Shown piece by piece: positions 36,095-45,895 of a DNA stretch of 47,396 bases. The notes under the pieces were generated by a model. That model did no database searches and was not told the DNA's origin. It worked only from the letters and a program-made list of their open reading frames with translations. A program made the position numbers and the translations under genes. Every line of letters begins with the position of its first letter. Positions within the stretch are counted from its first letter, which is position 1. The DNA is from Vogesella indigofera (GTDB lineage Bacteria > Pseudomonadota > Gammaproteobacteria > Burkholderiales > Chromobacteriaceae), in NCBI RefSeq assembly GCF_028548395.1, contig NZ_JAQQLA010000002.1, positions 1-47,396 on the forward strand, read 5' to 3'.

Positions 36095-37684
36095 ATGCGC
36101 CAGAATCTTCCCGTCACCGAGCAGGAGCTGTTTCTTGATCCGCGCAGTCCTATCGTCACCAAGACTGATCTTAAAGGCCGGATTTGCTATGCCAACCCGG
36201 CCTTTGTCGAAATCAGTGGCTTCACTGAGGCGGAGCTGATCGGTCAGCCACACAATGTCGTGCGCCATCCGGACATGCCGGCGGTGGCGTTTCTGGACCT
36301 CTGGAATACCATCAAGCGCGGCCAACCTTGGCAAGGACTCGTAAAAAACCGTGCCAAGAATGGCGCGTTTTACTGGGTGGATGCCTACGTGACACCCTTG
36401 AGTGAAAACGGCCAACATATCGGCTACATGTCGGTGCGCTCTACCCCCTCCCGTGACAAGGTCAGGGAAGCCGAGCTGCTGTATCGCGCCATCAACGCCG
36501 GGCAGGCCAGTTTTCCATCTACAGCGCAAACGACGACACCGTCCTGGTTGATGCTGCAGCTGGTGGTCTTCAGCGTCACCCTGTTGGTCGGTGGCATCAG
36601 TATCCTGCTGTTGCCGAATGGCTGGCAGCAAGGCGCGCTGTTGCTGGCATTCCTGCTTGGCTGCCTTACCACGCTCTGGCTGCAACAACGAGTGCGAGCC
36701 ACGCTGCTTGCCGCGAATGCGGCGCTGCTTCGCTTTGGTGAGGGCAACTTCAAGGAAATGGTGGCGGTCCAGGGACCACGCGAATGTGCCGACTTACGAC
36801 AGCGACTGGAAACGACCCGCATCAATCTGCGAGCCATCCTCGCCGACGTGGTGTCCGCCAGTGCCAGCATCGGTCAGGAGGCTGACAATATCGGCCGCCA
36901 GGCCGCCACCCTGCAGGAGCGGGCCTCGGATGAAAGCAACGACATTGCCCATATCGCCGCCGCGCTGGAGCAGCTGACCGTCTCGGTCAGCGAGATTGCC
37001 GATACCACCCGTACCGGCTCGGATCATGCCAGCACCGCGCGCCAGCTGGTGCAGCAGGGCAGTGCCCACATGCAGCACACCTTGCAGAGCACCGACAGCA
37101 TGCTCGCTGCCATAGGTGAAGTGCGCGCGACCCTGGCGCAATTGAACGGCGCGGTGGTACGCATCGGTTCAATCAGCCAACTGATCGGGGATGTGGCCGA
37201 TCAGACCAACCTGCTGGCGCTTAACGCGGCCATCGAGGCGGCTCGCGCCGGCGAGCACGGTCGCGGTTTTGCCGTGGTTGCTGACGAGGTGCGCAAACTG
37301 GCCGAGCGTACCAGTCACAGTACCCGTGAGATCGGGGACTCGATCGGGCAGGTGCGACAGCACACCTATGCTGCCTTGTCTTCCATTGACCACGCCAGCC
37401 AGGTGACGAGACAGGCCAGCGAGCTGATCGGCGCGACCTCGTCCAGCCTGGTGCAGATTGATCAGGCGAGTCTGGGCGTGGCCAACAGTGCGCAGGATGT
37501 GGCGTCCATGCTGGTACAACAGTCGCGCGCCTCGACCGAGGTCGCCCACAATATGGAAAAGGTCAGTGCCATCACCGAAAATAATGCCCATAACGTGGCG
37601 CAGACGGCCCATGCCGCGGGTGAGCTGATGGGAACCACCAAGGCGCTGAAACAGCTGGTGGCGCACTTCGAAAAGTCATTGTGA
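36095..37684 (+). CDS. Aer-like PAS redox/energy taxis receptor
   Basis: The ATG at 36095, with GAAGGGG ahead, starts [20 protein letters not shown] (529 aa). The N-terminal cytoplasmic PAS domain (~12-120) has the Aer FAD-binding pattern: [40 protein letters not shown], then [19 protein letters not shown] membrane anchor (two close helices ~155-200) and a HAMP-like segment follow, and the signalling domain has the [20 protein letters not shown] tip. Family members sense the redox state via FAD and steer energy taxis. No periplasmic domain, as in Aer. Right of the islet, with GC closer to the core genome. Confidence 0.93.
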   Translation: MRQNLPVTEQELFLDPRSPIVTKTDLKGRICYANPAFVEISGFTEAELIGQPHNVVRHPDMPAVAFLDLWNTIKRGQPWQGLVKNRAKNGAFYWVDAYVTPLSENGQHIGYMSVRSTPSRDKVREAELLYRAINAGQASFPSTAQTTTPSWLMLQLVVFSVTLLVGGISILLLPNGWQQGALLLAFLLGCLTTLWLQQRVRATLLAANAALLRFGEGNFKEMVAVQGPRECADLRQRLETTRINLRAILADVVSASASIGQEADNIGRQAATLQERASDESNDIAHIAAALEQLTVSVSEIADTTRTGSDHASTARQLVQQGSAHMQHTLQSTDSMLAAIGEVRATLAQLNGAVVRIGSISQLIGDVADQTNLLALNAAIEAARAGEHGRGFAVVADEVRKLAERTSHSTREIGDSIGQVRQHTYAALSSIDHASQVTRQASELIGATSSSLVQIDQASLGVANSAQDVASMLVQQSRASTEVAHNMEKVSAITENNAHNVAQTAHAAGELMGTTKALKQLVAHFEKSL

Positions 37685-38104
37685 GTCGCGGTGTATCCGC
37701 CCGTAATGGGAAGGGGGGCTTTGTGCCCGGTTTCCCTGCTGGGGGTTTGGGTCTGCCGGGGTGCTTTTCCCTGTGTTGGGCTCCGGTTTGGTAGTGTGCT
37801 CAAGCAGGCCTTCAGGCAGGTCGTCGAAGTAGGGGGCTGTCCCGGTAACGAGATGCAAGGCAGACGCTGCTGCGGCTCAGGAGGACCCGCCAAAATGGAC
37901 GATGTCGGTTCGTGACGGGAAGGGCTTGCCGACTCGATCAGTTCCGTGGTGCTGCGATCAGAACGTCCGCACGGGATTGATCACGCGCGCTTACGCGCGA
38001 CAACGCGGGCGCTGCGTGTGCAGCGCCCGCGAAGCAAGGTGTGGCCGCCAGCCTGGTGTGGCCGGTTACCGGCCGCCACTGGACGGTGGCGACCGTGGCC
38101 AGTA
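37685..38104. other. 420-bp gap between aer and mmsA
   Basis: No credible gene: a minus-strand frame (about 37676-37858) is open but Pro-rich and lacks a start signal. The right end carries a strong hairpin (separate entry). Confidence 0.4.
38004..38031 (-). terminator. GC-rich hairpin downstream of mmsA
   Basis: CGCGGGCGCTGC pairs with GCAGCGCCCGCG over GTGT, a perfect 12-bp stem about 75 bp past the mmsA stop. No T-run is visible, so termination is likely but not certain. Confidence 0.55.
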
Positions 38105-39598
38105 TTACAGGCTAGGGAAGGCGAACTGCGATGCCTCGTGGCTGGCGCGCTGCGGCCAACGTTGGGTGATGGTCTTGCGCTTGGTGTAGAAGCGCACGCC
38201 GTCCGGGCCGTAGGCATGCAGGTCGCCGAATAGCGAACGCTTCCAGCCGCCAAAGCTGTGGTAGGCCACCGGTACCGGCAGCGGCACGTTGACGCCCACC
38301 ATGCCGACTTCGATCTCGTCGCAGAACAGGCGCGCCGCCTCACCATCGCGGGTGAACAGGCAGGTGCCGTTGCCGTATTCGTGATCGTTGATCAGCTGCA
38401 TGGCTTCTTCCAGACTGCCGACGCGTACGATGCACAGCACCGGCCCGAAGATCTCCTCGCGATAAATGGTCATCTCCGGGGTAACCTTGTCGAACAGCGT
38501 ACCGCCGACAAAGAAGCCGGATTCGCAACCGGCCACCGACAGTTGGCGGCCATCCACCACCAGCTCGGCCCCTTGGGCCACGCCGCTGTCGATATAGCCC
38601 TTCACCTTGTCGCGTGCCGCGCCGGTAACCAGCGGGCCCATGTCCAGGCCGCAGGAGGTGCCGGCACCGATCTTCAGCGCCGTAATCTTCGGCACCAGTT
38701 TTTCCACCAGCTTGTCGGCTACCTGGTCGCCCACCGCCACTACCACCGAGATCGCCATGCAGCGCTCGCCGCAGGAGCCGTACGCCGCGCCCATCAGGGC
38801 GTTGACGGTGTTGTCCAGGTCGGCATCCGGCAGTACCACGGCGTGGTTCTTGGCGCCGCCCAGGGCCTGCACGCGCTTGCCGCGCTTGGTGCCTTCGCTG
38901 TAGATGTACTCGGCGATCGGCGTGGAGCCGACGAAGCTCAGCGCCTTCACTTCCGGTGCCGCGATCAGCGCGTCAACGGCAGCCTTGTCGCCGTGCACCA
39001 CGTTGATCACGCCCTTGGGCAGGCCGGCTTCATGCAGCAGCTGGGCGATGAACAGGGTGGAGCTCGGGTCGCGCTCGGACGGCTTGAGGATGAAGCAGTT
39101 GCCGCACACGATGGCCAGCGGATACATCCACAGCGGCACCATCGCCGGGAAGTTGAACGGGGTGATGCCGGCCACCACGCCCAGCGGCTGGTGGTCGGAC
39201 CAGCTGTCGATATTCGGGCCGACGTTGCGGTTGTACTCGCCCTTCAGCAGCTCCGGCGCGCCGCAGGCGTATTCCACGTTTTCGATGCCGCGCTGCAGCT
39301 CGCCGATGGCGTCTTCGATGGTCTTGCCGTGCTCTTCGCTGATCATGGCGGCGATCTTGTCACGGTTGGCTTCCAGCAGCTGCTTGAAGCGGAACATCAC
39401 CTGCGCGCGCTTGGCCGGCGGGGTGTTGCGCCAGGCCGGAAACGCCGCCTTGGCCGCGTCGATGGCGGCCTGGATGGTGGCCTGGTCGGCCAGCGCCACC
39501 TGGCGCACGGCTTCGCCGATGGACGGGTTGAACACTGGGCTGCTGCGGCCAACGTTGGTGACGAGCTCACCATTGATCAGATGGGCGACGGTTGTCAT
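38105..39598 (-). CDS. mmsA: CoA-acylating (methyl)malonate-semialdehyde dehydrogenase
   Basis: Oxidises malonate semialdehyde (or methylmalonate semialdehyde) to acetyl-CoA (or propionyl-CoA) and CO2 with NAD+ and CoA. At 497 aa it has the MMSDH landmarks: GVVAGITPFNFPAMVPLWMYP, LGGAKNHAVVLPDAD, the catalytic Cys in SCGERCMAISV near residue 285, and the REEIFGPVLCIVRV block. It follows bauA by 37 bp in the same direction, so the pair converts beta-alanine to acetyl-CoA. The dispersed word lies inside the gene at both ends (39544 and 38151) and shows up in the protein as TNVGRSS and QRWPQR, in different frames. Confidence 0.96.
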   Translation of the reverse strand: MTTVAHLINGELVTNVGRSSPVFNPSIGEAVRQVALADQATIQAAIDAAKAAFPAWRNTPPAKRAQVMFRFKQLLEANRDKIAAMISEEHGKTIEDAIGELQRGIENVEYACGAPELLKGEYNRNVGPNIDSWSDHQPLGVVAGITPFNFPAMVPLWMYPLAIVCGNCFILKPSERDPSSTLFIAQLLHEAGLPKGVINVVHGDKAAVDALIAAPEVKALSFVGSTPIAEYIYSEGTKRGKRVQALGGAKNHAVVLPDADLDNTVNALMGAAYGSCGERCMAISVVVAVGDQVADKLVEKLVPKITALKIGAGTSCGLDMGPLVTGAARDKVKGYIDSGVAQGAELVVDGRQLSVAGCESGFFVGGTLFDKVTPEMTIYREEIFGPVLCIVRVGSLEEAMQLINDHEYGNGTCLFTRDGEAARLFCDEIEVGMVGVNVPLPVPVAYHSFGGWKRSLFGDLHAYGPDGVRFYTKRKTITQRWPQRASHEASQFAFPSL

Positions 39599-39635
39599 GT
39601 CTTTACTCTCCGGAATGCAAGAAATCGGTTGGCGA

Positions 39636-40976
39636 TCAGGCGGTCTGGTTCAGGACGTCGCCGACGGCGTTGAACAGGGTGTCTAGCTGCTGCGCAGTGG
39701 TGTTGAAGGTCGGCCCGAACTGCAGCGTGTCGCCACCGAAGCGCACGTAGAAGCCGGCCTGCCACAGCTTGATGCCGGCCTCGTACGGGCGGATGGCGGC
39801 GTCGCCGTCGCGGGCGGCCAGCTGGATGGCGCCGGCCAGGCCGCAGTTGCGGATGTCCACCACGTGCTTGCTGCCGCGCAGGGCATGCAGTTTTTCCTCG
39901 AACACCGGCGCCAGCGCGGCGGACTGCTCGATCAGCTGGTCGCGTTGCAGCAGCTCCAGGGTGGCGAGGCCGGCGGCGCAGGCCACCGGGTGGCCGGAGT
40001 AGGTGTAGCCGTGGGTGAACTCGATCATGTGCTCGGGGGTGCCCTGCTGCATGAAGGTGTTGTAGATCTCGCTGGAGGCAATCACCGCGCCCAGCGGAAT
40101 GGCACCGTTGGTCACCTGCTTGGCGGTGTTGATGATGTCCGGGGTGACGCCGAAGTAGTCGGCGCCGGTCCACTTGCCCATGCGGCCGAAGGCGGTGATC
40201 ACCTCGTCGAAAATCAGCAGGATGCCGTGCTGGCTGCAGATCTCGCGCAGGCGCTGCAGATAGCCCTGTGGCGGCACGATCACGCCGGCGGAACCGGACA
40301 TCGGCTCCACGATCACCGCGGCGATGTTGGAGGCGTCGTGCAGCTCGATCAGTTTCAGCAGTTCGTTGGCCAGCTCCACGCCGCCGGTCTCGGCCATGCC
40401 CTTGGTGAACGCCATGCCCGGCTGCAGGGTGTGCGGCAGGTGGTCGGCGTCCATCAGCTGGCCGTACATCTTGCGGTTGCCGCCGATGCCGCCCAGCGCG
40501 GTGCCGGCGATGTTGACGCCGTGGTAGCCGCGGGCGCGGCCGATGAAGCGGGTCTTGCTCGGCTGGCCTTTCAGCCGCCAGTAGGCCTTGGCCATCTTCA
40601 CCGCGGTGTCGGCACATTCGGAGCCGGAGCCGGTGAACAGCACGTGGTTAAGGCCGTCCGGCATCAGGCCGGCGATCTTGTCGGCCAGGCGGAAGGCCAG
40701 CGGGTGGCCGTACTGGAAGCCCGGTGCGTAGTCCAGGGTGCCCAGCTGGCGAGCTACCGCTTCCTGGATTTCCGGGCGGTTGTGGCCGGCGCCGCAGGTC
40801 CACAGGCCGGACAGGCTGTCGAAGATGCGGCGACCCTTGTCGTCGATGAAGTAGTTGTTCTCGGCACCCACGATGATGCGCGGATCACGCTTGAACGCGC
40901 GGTTGGCCGAAAACGGCATCCACTGGGCATCGAGATTCAGATCGCTGACGGCAAATTGGTCGTTGCAGTTGTTCAT
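39636..40976 (-). CDS. bauA: Omega-amino acid (beta-alanine):pyruvate aminotransferase
   Basis: PLP class-III aminotransferase moving the amino group of beta-alanine to pyruvate. At 446 aa, the N-terminus QWMPFSANRAFKRDPR matches the Pseudomonas beta-alanine:pyruvate enzyme rather than the Chromobacterium CV2025-type amine transaminase. Motifs include TGSGSECADTAVKMAKAYWR, ARGYHGVNIAGTALGG, DEVITAFGRMGKW, and the PLP Lys in TAKQVTNGAIPLGA near residue 287. First gene of bauA-mmsA; a LysR regulator is divergent 104 bp away with CRP-like and LysR-like sites between. Confidence 0.93.
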   Translation of the reverse strand: MNNCNDQFAVSDLNLDAQWMPFSANRAFKRDPRIIVGAENNYFIDDKGRRIFDSLSGLWTCGAGHNRPEIQEAVARQLGTLDYAPGFQYGHPLAFRLADKIAGLMPDGLNHVLFTGSGSECADTAVKMAKAYWRLKGQPSKTRFIGRARGYHGVNIAGTALGGIGGNRKMYGQLMDADHLPHTLQPGMAFTKGMAETGGVELANELLKLIELHDASNIAAVIVEPMSGSAGVIVPPQGYLQRLREICSQHGILLIFDEVITAFGRMGKWTGADYFGVTPDIINTAKQVTNGAIPLGAVIASSEIYNTFMQQGTPEHMIEFTHGYTYSGHPVACAAGLATLELLQRDQLIEQSAALAPVFEEKLHALRGSKHVVDIRNCGLAGAIQLAARDGDAAIRPYEAGIKLWQAGFYVRFGGDTLQFGPTFNTTAQQLDTLFNAVGDVLNQTA

Positions 40977-41029
40977 GACGTGGCTCCTGTGGGCGCTTAT
41001 TGATGGTGCTAGCTTGCACCAAGAGTAAA

Positions 41030-41045
41030 TGTGAGTTAAATCACA
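41030..41045. promoter_or_regulatory. CRP-type site in the bauA/lysR divergent promoter
   Basis: TGTGA-GTTAAA-TCACA, flanked by AAA and TCT, is almost the ideal CRP/Vfr box. It sits between the two divergent genes, 54 bp before the bauA start. A LysR protein could also use this dyad (T-N11-A spacing is present). Confidence 0.75.
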
Positions 41046-41059
41046 TCTTTCTCACGTTA

Positions 41060-41079
41060 AGTTGAGTTTTTATTCAACT
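41060..41079 (+). promoter_or_regulatory. Inverted repeat at the lysR start
   Basis: AGTTGA and TCAACT pair across GTTTTTAT, ending directly at the lysR ATG. Likely an autoregulatory site; function is inference. Confidence 0.5.
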
Positions 41080-41997
41080 ATGAGCAAGAAGACATCCCTG
41101 AGCCAGGTCAGCGATTTCGATATCCGCCTGCTGCGCCTGTTCAAGACCGTGGCCGAGTGCGGCGGCTTCTCGGCGGCGGAAAGCGTGCTCGGTATCAGCC
41201 GCTCCGCCATCAGCCTGCACATGGGCGATCTGGAAAAGCGGCTAGGCATCCGCCTGTGTCAGCGCGGCCGTGCCGGTTTTGCGCTCACCGACGAGGGGCG
41301 TGAGGTGCTGCACGCCAGCCAGAGCCTGCTGGCCGCCATCGAAGGCTTCCGCAGCCAGGTGAACCAGCTGCACCAGCAGCTGCGCGGCGAGCTGAACATC
41401 GGCATCGTCAACAGCCTGGTGACTCAGTCGCGCATGCGCATTACCCAGTCGCTGCGCGCGCTGAGCGAGCAGGGGCCGGGGGTGCGCATCAATATCGGCA
41501 TGATGACGCCCAGCGACATCGAGCTGAAAGTACTGGACGGCCAGCTGCACGTCGGCGTGGTGCCGCTGGTCAGCCCGCTGGCCGGGCTGGACTACATCCC
41601 GCTGTACGAGGAGGACTCACTGCTGTACTGCAGCCAGGGTCACCCGCTGTTCTGGCGCGCCGATGCCGATATCAGCGATGCCGACATCGCCGCTGCGCCG
41701 GCGGTGATACCGGGCTTTCGCCTGCCGCCGGAGGCGCAGCAGTGCCAGCAGGCGCTGGATGGCAGCGCTACGGCTTCCGACCGCGAGGGCATCGCCTTCC
41801 TGATCCTTACCGGGCGCTACATCGGCTACCTGCCGGACCACTTTGCCGCCAGCTGGGTGGCGCAGGGCAAGCTGCGCGCCATCCGCCCGCAGCAGCTGCA
41901 TTACCAGGTGCCGCTGACGGTGGTGACGCGCAAGGGGCGGCGGCCCAATCTGGTACTGGAAAAATTTCTGCACGAGCTGGCGGTCAGCAGCGACTGA
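41080..41997 (+). CDS. LysR-family regulator of the bauA-mmsA operon
   Basis: The ATG at 41080 gives 305 aa. The N-terminal winged helix-turn-helix is FDIRLLRLFKTVAECGGFSA, then AAESVLGISRSAISLHMGDL, then EKRLGIRLCQRGRAGFALTD. The C-terminal LysR substrate-binding domain runs from ~95. Divergent from bauA, so by the usual LysR logic it controls that operon, with beta-alanine or a product as likely inducer. The effector is inference. An upstream TTG (41062) is possible but has no better support. Confidence 0.92.
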   Translation: MSKKTSLSQVSDFDIRLLRLFKTVAECGGFSAAESVLGISRSAISLHMGDLEKRLGIRLCQRGRAGFALTDEGREVLHASQSLLAAIEGFRSQVNQLHQQLRGELNIGIVNSLVTQSRMRITQSLRALSEQGPGVRINIGMMTPSDIELKVLDGQLHVGVVPLVSPLAGLDYIPLYEEDSLLYCSQGHPLFWRADADISDADIAAAPAVIPGFRLPPEAQQCQQALDGSATASDREGIAFLILTGRYIGYLPDHFAASWVAQGKLRAIRPQQLHYQVPLTVVTRKGRRPNLVLEKFLHELAVSSD

Positions 41998-42063
41998 CCC
42001 GCCGTGCGGCGTGGCGGGCCACTGCGGATGCGCCGCCTGCTCTCTCCCTGCCCAGGCAGGCAG

Positions 42064-42090
42064 TGCCGCCAGCTTGTCGTGCTGGCGGCA
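42064..42090 (+). terminator. Terminator of the lysR gene
   Basis: TGCCGCCAGC pairs with GCTGGCGGCA over seven bases, 66 bp after the stop. The rest of 41998-42255 shows nothing else. Confidence 0.65.
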
Positions 42091-42255
42091 TATGCGGTGC
42101 CAGATGTCGGCGGTAAAGCCTGGCGGCAGTCCTGCCTATATCTGCAGCCAAGCCTGGTCGATGGTGTCGGCCAATCTGCCGGCAGACCATTGGCTTTGGC
42201 TTCGCTCAGACAGTGCTGCTGCACGCTTGTGTCAGCCGTGCAGGGCGGGCTACGC

Positions 42256-42579
42256 CTACTTCTTCACCCACTGGCCGTTGGGCGCCTTGACGTAGCTGCC
42301 GGGCGGGGTTTTTTCGATGGCTTTCTGGCCGGCCAGCGTGGCGACCTGATCCAGGGTGGTGCCGTTTTTCTTGGCGATGGCGTCATAGGCATCGCGGCGC
42401 TTGGCATTGATGTCCGCCGCCAGCGAGACCGCTTCCGGAGTGGCCTTCACCACGCCCAGATAACCATCCGGTTGCTCACCGACCAGGCCCTGCGCCTTGG
42501 CGCCGCCTACGTCCAGTGCCATTGCCAGGCTGCTGCAGACCAGCAGGCCAATTGCCATCCATCGTGCTGCCGTTTTCAT
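42256..42579 (-). CDS. ydbL: YdbL family periplasmic protein (DUF1318)
   Basis: A 107-aa product with a signal peptide (MKTAARWMAIGLLVCSSLAMA-LD), and the DUF1318 core: INAKRRDAYDAIAKKNGTTL, QVATLAGQKAIEKTPPGSY, then VKAPNGQWVKK. AGGAG lies seven bases ahead of the start. Third gene of the ydbH-ynbE-ydbL operon, whose products work in lipid transport between the membranes in E. coli. Confidence 0.93.
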   Translation of the reverse strand: MKTAARWMAIGLLVCSSLAMALDVGGAKAQGLVGEQPDGYLGVVKATPEAVSLAADINAKRRDAYDAIAKKNGTTLDQVATLAGQKAIEKTPPGSYVKAPNGQWVKK

Positions 42580-42588
42580 GCTGTGCTC

Positions 42589-42765
42589 CTAGAACAGTCC
42601 GCTGTCGGTGGTGAGGTTATCGATGTCTTTTTCCACCTTGAGGCGGATTTCGTGATCGATCTTCACGTTCAGGTTGATGGTGATGGGCTCCTTGGGCACT
42701 TCCAGCGCCACCCGCGGGGTGCAGGCGGCCAGTGCCAGGAGCGGTATCAGCCAGACGGGTTTCAT
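42589..42765 (-). CDS. ynbE: YnbE family lipoprotein
   Basis: 58 aa: MKPVWLIPLLALAACTPRVA, then LEVPKEPITINLNVKIDHEI, with lipobox LAAC (Cys15), so an outer-membrane lipoprotein. The ATG overlaps the ydbH stop (ATGA), with GGAG ahead. In E. coli YnbE stacks as a beta-strand polymer onto YdbH to bridge the periplasm. The 30-residue NLNVKIDHEIRLKVEKDID core is conserved. Confidence 0.92.
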   Translation of the reverse strand: MKPVWLIPLLALAACTPRVALEVPKEPITINLNVKIDHEIRLKVEKDIDNLTTDSGLF

Positions 42766-45443
42766 GGCGTAGTCTCCGGTGTGGGGTTGCGCGTGGCGGC
42801 CGATTGTTTGCGGCTGAGCACACGGCGGGATATTTCATCTCCGATACGCAGGCTGCGTAACAGTTCCAGCACATTTTCACTGTGGCTGTAATTTAGGACT
42901 ACCGGTTGGCGGTTTTGTTTGGGATTGACCCCTTTCAGCGTCACCCGGGCATCCAGTAATCCGTTCTGCTGCATGGCCAGCCGGGCCTGGAAGTCGTTGA
43001 CGTCCAGCTCGCTGAGCATGTCCAGTGCCAGCTGCACCGCGCGGTTGGATTGTGCCATGGCGGTTACCCCGGCGGAGGCCGGCACGCGCAGGGTCAGTTC
43101 GCCCTCGTTGCGCAGCAGCCCGTCTTGCAGCGCGATGCCAGACGGCAGCAGTTGCAGCGGCAGGGTGCCGCCGACACGACCGGTGAGCTGCACCGTGGGT
43201 TGCGGGTCGTTCTGCAGTGCCGCCACGGCGGCCAGGTCCAGCTGCTGCACGGTCACGGTCTGGAAGGCGCTGGACGGCCAGTGCAGGCTGTCGGCCTGCA
43301 GACTGCCGCCCAGCAGCTTGGCGCGCACGGCGCCCAGCTGCCAGTCCTGCAGGTCGGAGCGCAGGGTCAGTGACACCTCTTGCAGCAGGGTGCCGACATC
43401 CAGCTGCGCCAGCTGTAGCGGGCCATCACTTTGTAGCTGCAGCTGGCCGGGGCGTGCGGCCAACGTTAGCCGACCACGGCCGCCGTTGGCGAGAATGCCG
43501 CCCCAGTCCAGCGCCACATCGCTCAGCCGCACGTCACCGTTCAGTTGCCATTGTTTTTGCCATTGCCACTGCAGTGTGCCGGCCAGCTGCCCCTGTTGCA
43601 GGGTCACGCCCAAGCCGCGACTCATGGCGGCGCTCAGTGGCGTATCCAGCTGTACGCTGCCGCTGGCGCCCTCGCCCTGGCGGCGGGCGCTCAGCTGCAG
43701 CTTGCTGCGCCAGGCCGGCAGTTGCAGCTGGCCGCTGGCACGCTCGCCGGCCAGTTGCAGCGTGCCGCTGGCGGGCGGCAGCGTCCAGCGGCTGGTCACG
43801 GCGCCGTCCGCGCTGAGAGCCAGCTGGCCGTGGGCGTTGCTGCCATCAGTCAGCAGCGCGCTGGTGGCTTGCAGGCTGAGCGGCTTGAGCAGCACGCCGC
43901 CGACGATGCCTTCGGCCACGCTCAGCTTGCTGCCGTTGTCCAGCTGCCACTTGCCGGCGCTGCCGCGCCAGTTGGCCGCCAGTTGCAGCGCGCCACCGCG
44001 GCTGTAGAACGGCAGGCGGCTGTCGCCGGTGAGGCTGCCTTGCCAGCCGGCCCCCTGCTGGCGGGCGGTCACGCTGCCCTTTAGCGGCCAGTCCTGATAG
44101 TGGCCGGCAACGCTGGCGCCCAGCGCCGGTTGGCGCGGGTCGAGGTGGTTGACCGGCAGGCTGATCGCCAGCGCCAGTGGCGGTTTGCTGACGTTCAGTT
44201 GCAGTGGGCTGCCGTGCGCACCTTGCGGGTCCAGCTGGCCGCGCCACTGGCCGGCCAGCCGGAAGCCGGCATGACGGCCGGCCAGCGCCAGCGCGCCTTG
44301 CCACTGCCAGCGGCCATCGCCCCACTGCAGCGTGCCATCGTTACTGCTCAGCTGCAGCTGCTGGTAATCGAGGCGGAACGGCAGGCGGCTGCTACCGCTG
44401 GCGGTCAGCGGTAGTTGCCACGCTTGCGGCCAACTCAGGCGCAGGCCCTGTGGCAGGCGGGCGTCGCCGGCCGCCAGCGTCAGCTGCCGATCAGACCATT
44501 GCAGCGGAATGCGGGCGTGCAAGTCTTTGCCGTCTAGCTGCAGCAGGCCGCGGCCGCGTTGCAGGCTCTGGTCCTGCGGGGTGAGTTGCAGCTGCAGCCG
44601 ACCTTGCGGCCCGCTGGCCAGCAGGTCGGCCTGCAGGCTGTGTACACCGTCCAGGTCGCCGCTGGCCTGCAGCGCCCGGCGCGGCTGCAGCAGCCAGCCG
44701 GCAGCCAGCGGCAACGCTTGCGGCAGCGTGGCGTCCAGCTGCCACTGGCGGTTGTGCAGTGTGGCCTGCAGGCGGGCATCGCCACGGCGGGTATCGCCCG
44801 GGTAACCGAGCTGGCGGCCATCGGCCTGCACGCTGGCGTGCAGCTGGCCCGGCAACCAGCGGCCGCTGCCATGCAGCTGCCACTGCCCCAGCAGCGGCGG
44901 GGCCAGCCGCGCTGCGGCCAACATACCCTGTGCCTGCCACTGCCCGTTGTCGCGGCGGTAATCCAGCGCCAGCTTGTCGGCACCCTGTGCCAGCTGCGCC
45001 TGCCAGTGTTCGTTTTGTTGTGTAACCGTGACGGCCAGCGCCGGTAGGGCGGGGGCCTGCAGGCTGGCGATGCGCAGGGTGAACGGTGGCAGTCCGGCGG
45101 GTGGCGGCGCCGGCAGCTGGCGTGGGCCAGGTTTGGCGCAGGATTGCAGCTGCAGTTGCTGCAGGGCGATGGTGAGCGGCTGCCAGCGCTCGATACGCAG
45201 GCCGCTGCCCTGGGCTGCGACGCAATCCTGCTGCCGCCATTGCCATTGCGCCACCGTGGCGCCGCCGTCGCGCCAGCCCAGCCCCTGCAGTTGCAGGCCC
45301 TGTTGCTGCAGCCACCAGCTGGCGCCGGCTACCGCCGCCAGCAACAGTGCCAGCAGTACGGGCAGGGCAAGCAGCAGCCAGCGGCGCCAGCGGTGGCGGA
45401 GGGCCGGCGAAGCAGCGGGTGGCGTGCTCTGGGTTTGCGTCAT
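42762..45443 (-). CDS. ydbH: YdbH AsmA-like intermembrane phospholipid transport protein
   Basis: An 893-aa protein with an N-terminal membrane helix (RRWLLLALPVLLALLLAAVA, ~20-40) and a long periplasmic beta-rich groove of AsmA/Vps13-like type, very rich in Leu/Gln repeats. The C-terminus (FQARLAMQQNGLLDARVTLK, then VLNYSHSENVLELLRSL) is the conserved YdbH/DUF3971 end. It forms the lipid conduit with YnbE and YdbL. Stop and ynbE start overlap. Three copies of the dispersed word occur in it (43455, 44425, 44913). Confidence 0.9.
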   Translation of the reverse strand: MTQTQSTPPAASPALRHRWRRWLLLALPVLLALLLAAVAGASWWLQQQGLQLQGLGWRDGGATVAQWQWRQQDCVAAQGSGLRIERWQPLTIALQQLQLQSCAKPGPRQLPAPPPAGLPPFTLRIASLQAPALPALAVTVTQQNEHWQAQLAQGADKLALDYRRDNGQWQAQGMLAAARLAPPLLGQWQLHGSGRWLPGQLHASVQADGRQLGYPGDTRRGDARLQATLHNRQWQLDATLPQALPLAAGWLLQPRRALQASGDLDGVHSLQADLLASGPQGRLQLQLTPQDQSLQRGRGLLQLDGKDLHARIPLQWSDRQLTLAAGDARLPQGLRLSWPQAWQLPLTASGSSRLPFRLDYQQLQLSSNDGTLQWGDGRWQWQGALALAGRHAGFRLAGQWRGQLDPQGAHGSPLQLNVSKPPLALAISLPVNHLDPRQPALGASVAGHYQDWPLKGSVTARQQGAGWQGSLTGDSRLPFYSRGGALQLAANWRGSAGKWQLDNGSKLSVAEGIVGGVLLKPLSLQATSALLTDGSNAHGQLALSADGAVTSRWTLPPASGTLQLAGERASGQLQLPAWRSKLQLSARRQGEGASGSVQLDTPLSAAMSRGLGVTLQQGQLAGTLQWQWQKQWQLNGDVRLSDVALDWGGILANGGRGRLTLAARPGQLQLQSDGPLQLAQLDVGTLLQEVSLTLRSDLQDWQLGAVRAKLLGGSLQADSLHWPSSAFQTVTVQQLDLAAVAALQNDPQPTVQLTGRVGGTLPLQLLPSGIALQDGLLRNEGELTLRVPASAGVTAMAQSNRAVQLALDMLSELDVNDFQARLAMQQNGLLDARVTLKGVNPKQNRQPVVLNYSHSENVLELLRSLRIGDEISRRVLSRKQSAATRNPTPETTP

Positions 45444-45895
45444 GGCTTAACCGGCAAGCGGACGTGTGCACCGCTACCGGCGACGGCGGGCGGCAGGCTA
45501 GCAACCATGGCAAGCATGAAGAGCGGTTGCCGGGCGGACTGTCTGGCAACAAGAGGAACCATCACTGGGTATGTACCGTAAGACAGGAATAGCTGAAGTA
45601 TATACGGCACCGCAGCCGATGCTGAATGGGCGCGCCACTGGAGCTTGTGACAAGTAAAGAATTATTTGTGGCTTCCTGTGTGAGTGAGGGGGCGGCGATT
45701 CACTTCTGAGCACCTGTCTTGCTCCTGTTTCTTGTGGGCGCGAGTAATGGGGCTCGGTTCAATGCGACCCCGTTTTGCACAAAATGCAGATGCATTCTTT
45801 GCGGGGTTGCTCGTGCTGCCCTTTAGTACAATGGGCTAAATTTTTGCGTTCCAGTAGATTGACTGCATCATGCAAAATGTCAATGGAGTGTTTAA
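45444..45895. other. Upstream region of the large adhesin gene
   Basis: No gene of substance. It holds AATGCA-GA-TGCATT (45783-45796) nested in ACCCCG/CGGGGT arms (45767-45772 and 45802-45807), an operator- or leader-like structure, and a TACAAT box (45827-45832) 64 bp before the ATG with no good -35. Confidence 0.45.

Noticed and set aside
37676..37893. Small Pro-rich minus-strand frame downstream of aer
   Set aside because: No start signal or family, and composition typical of random GC-rich sequence.
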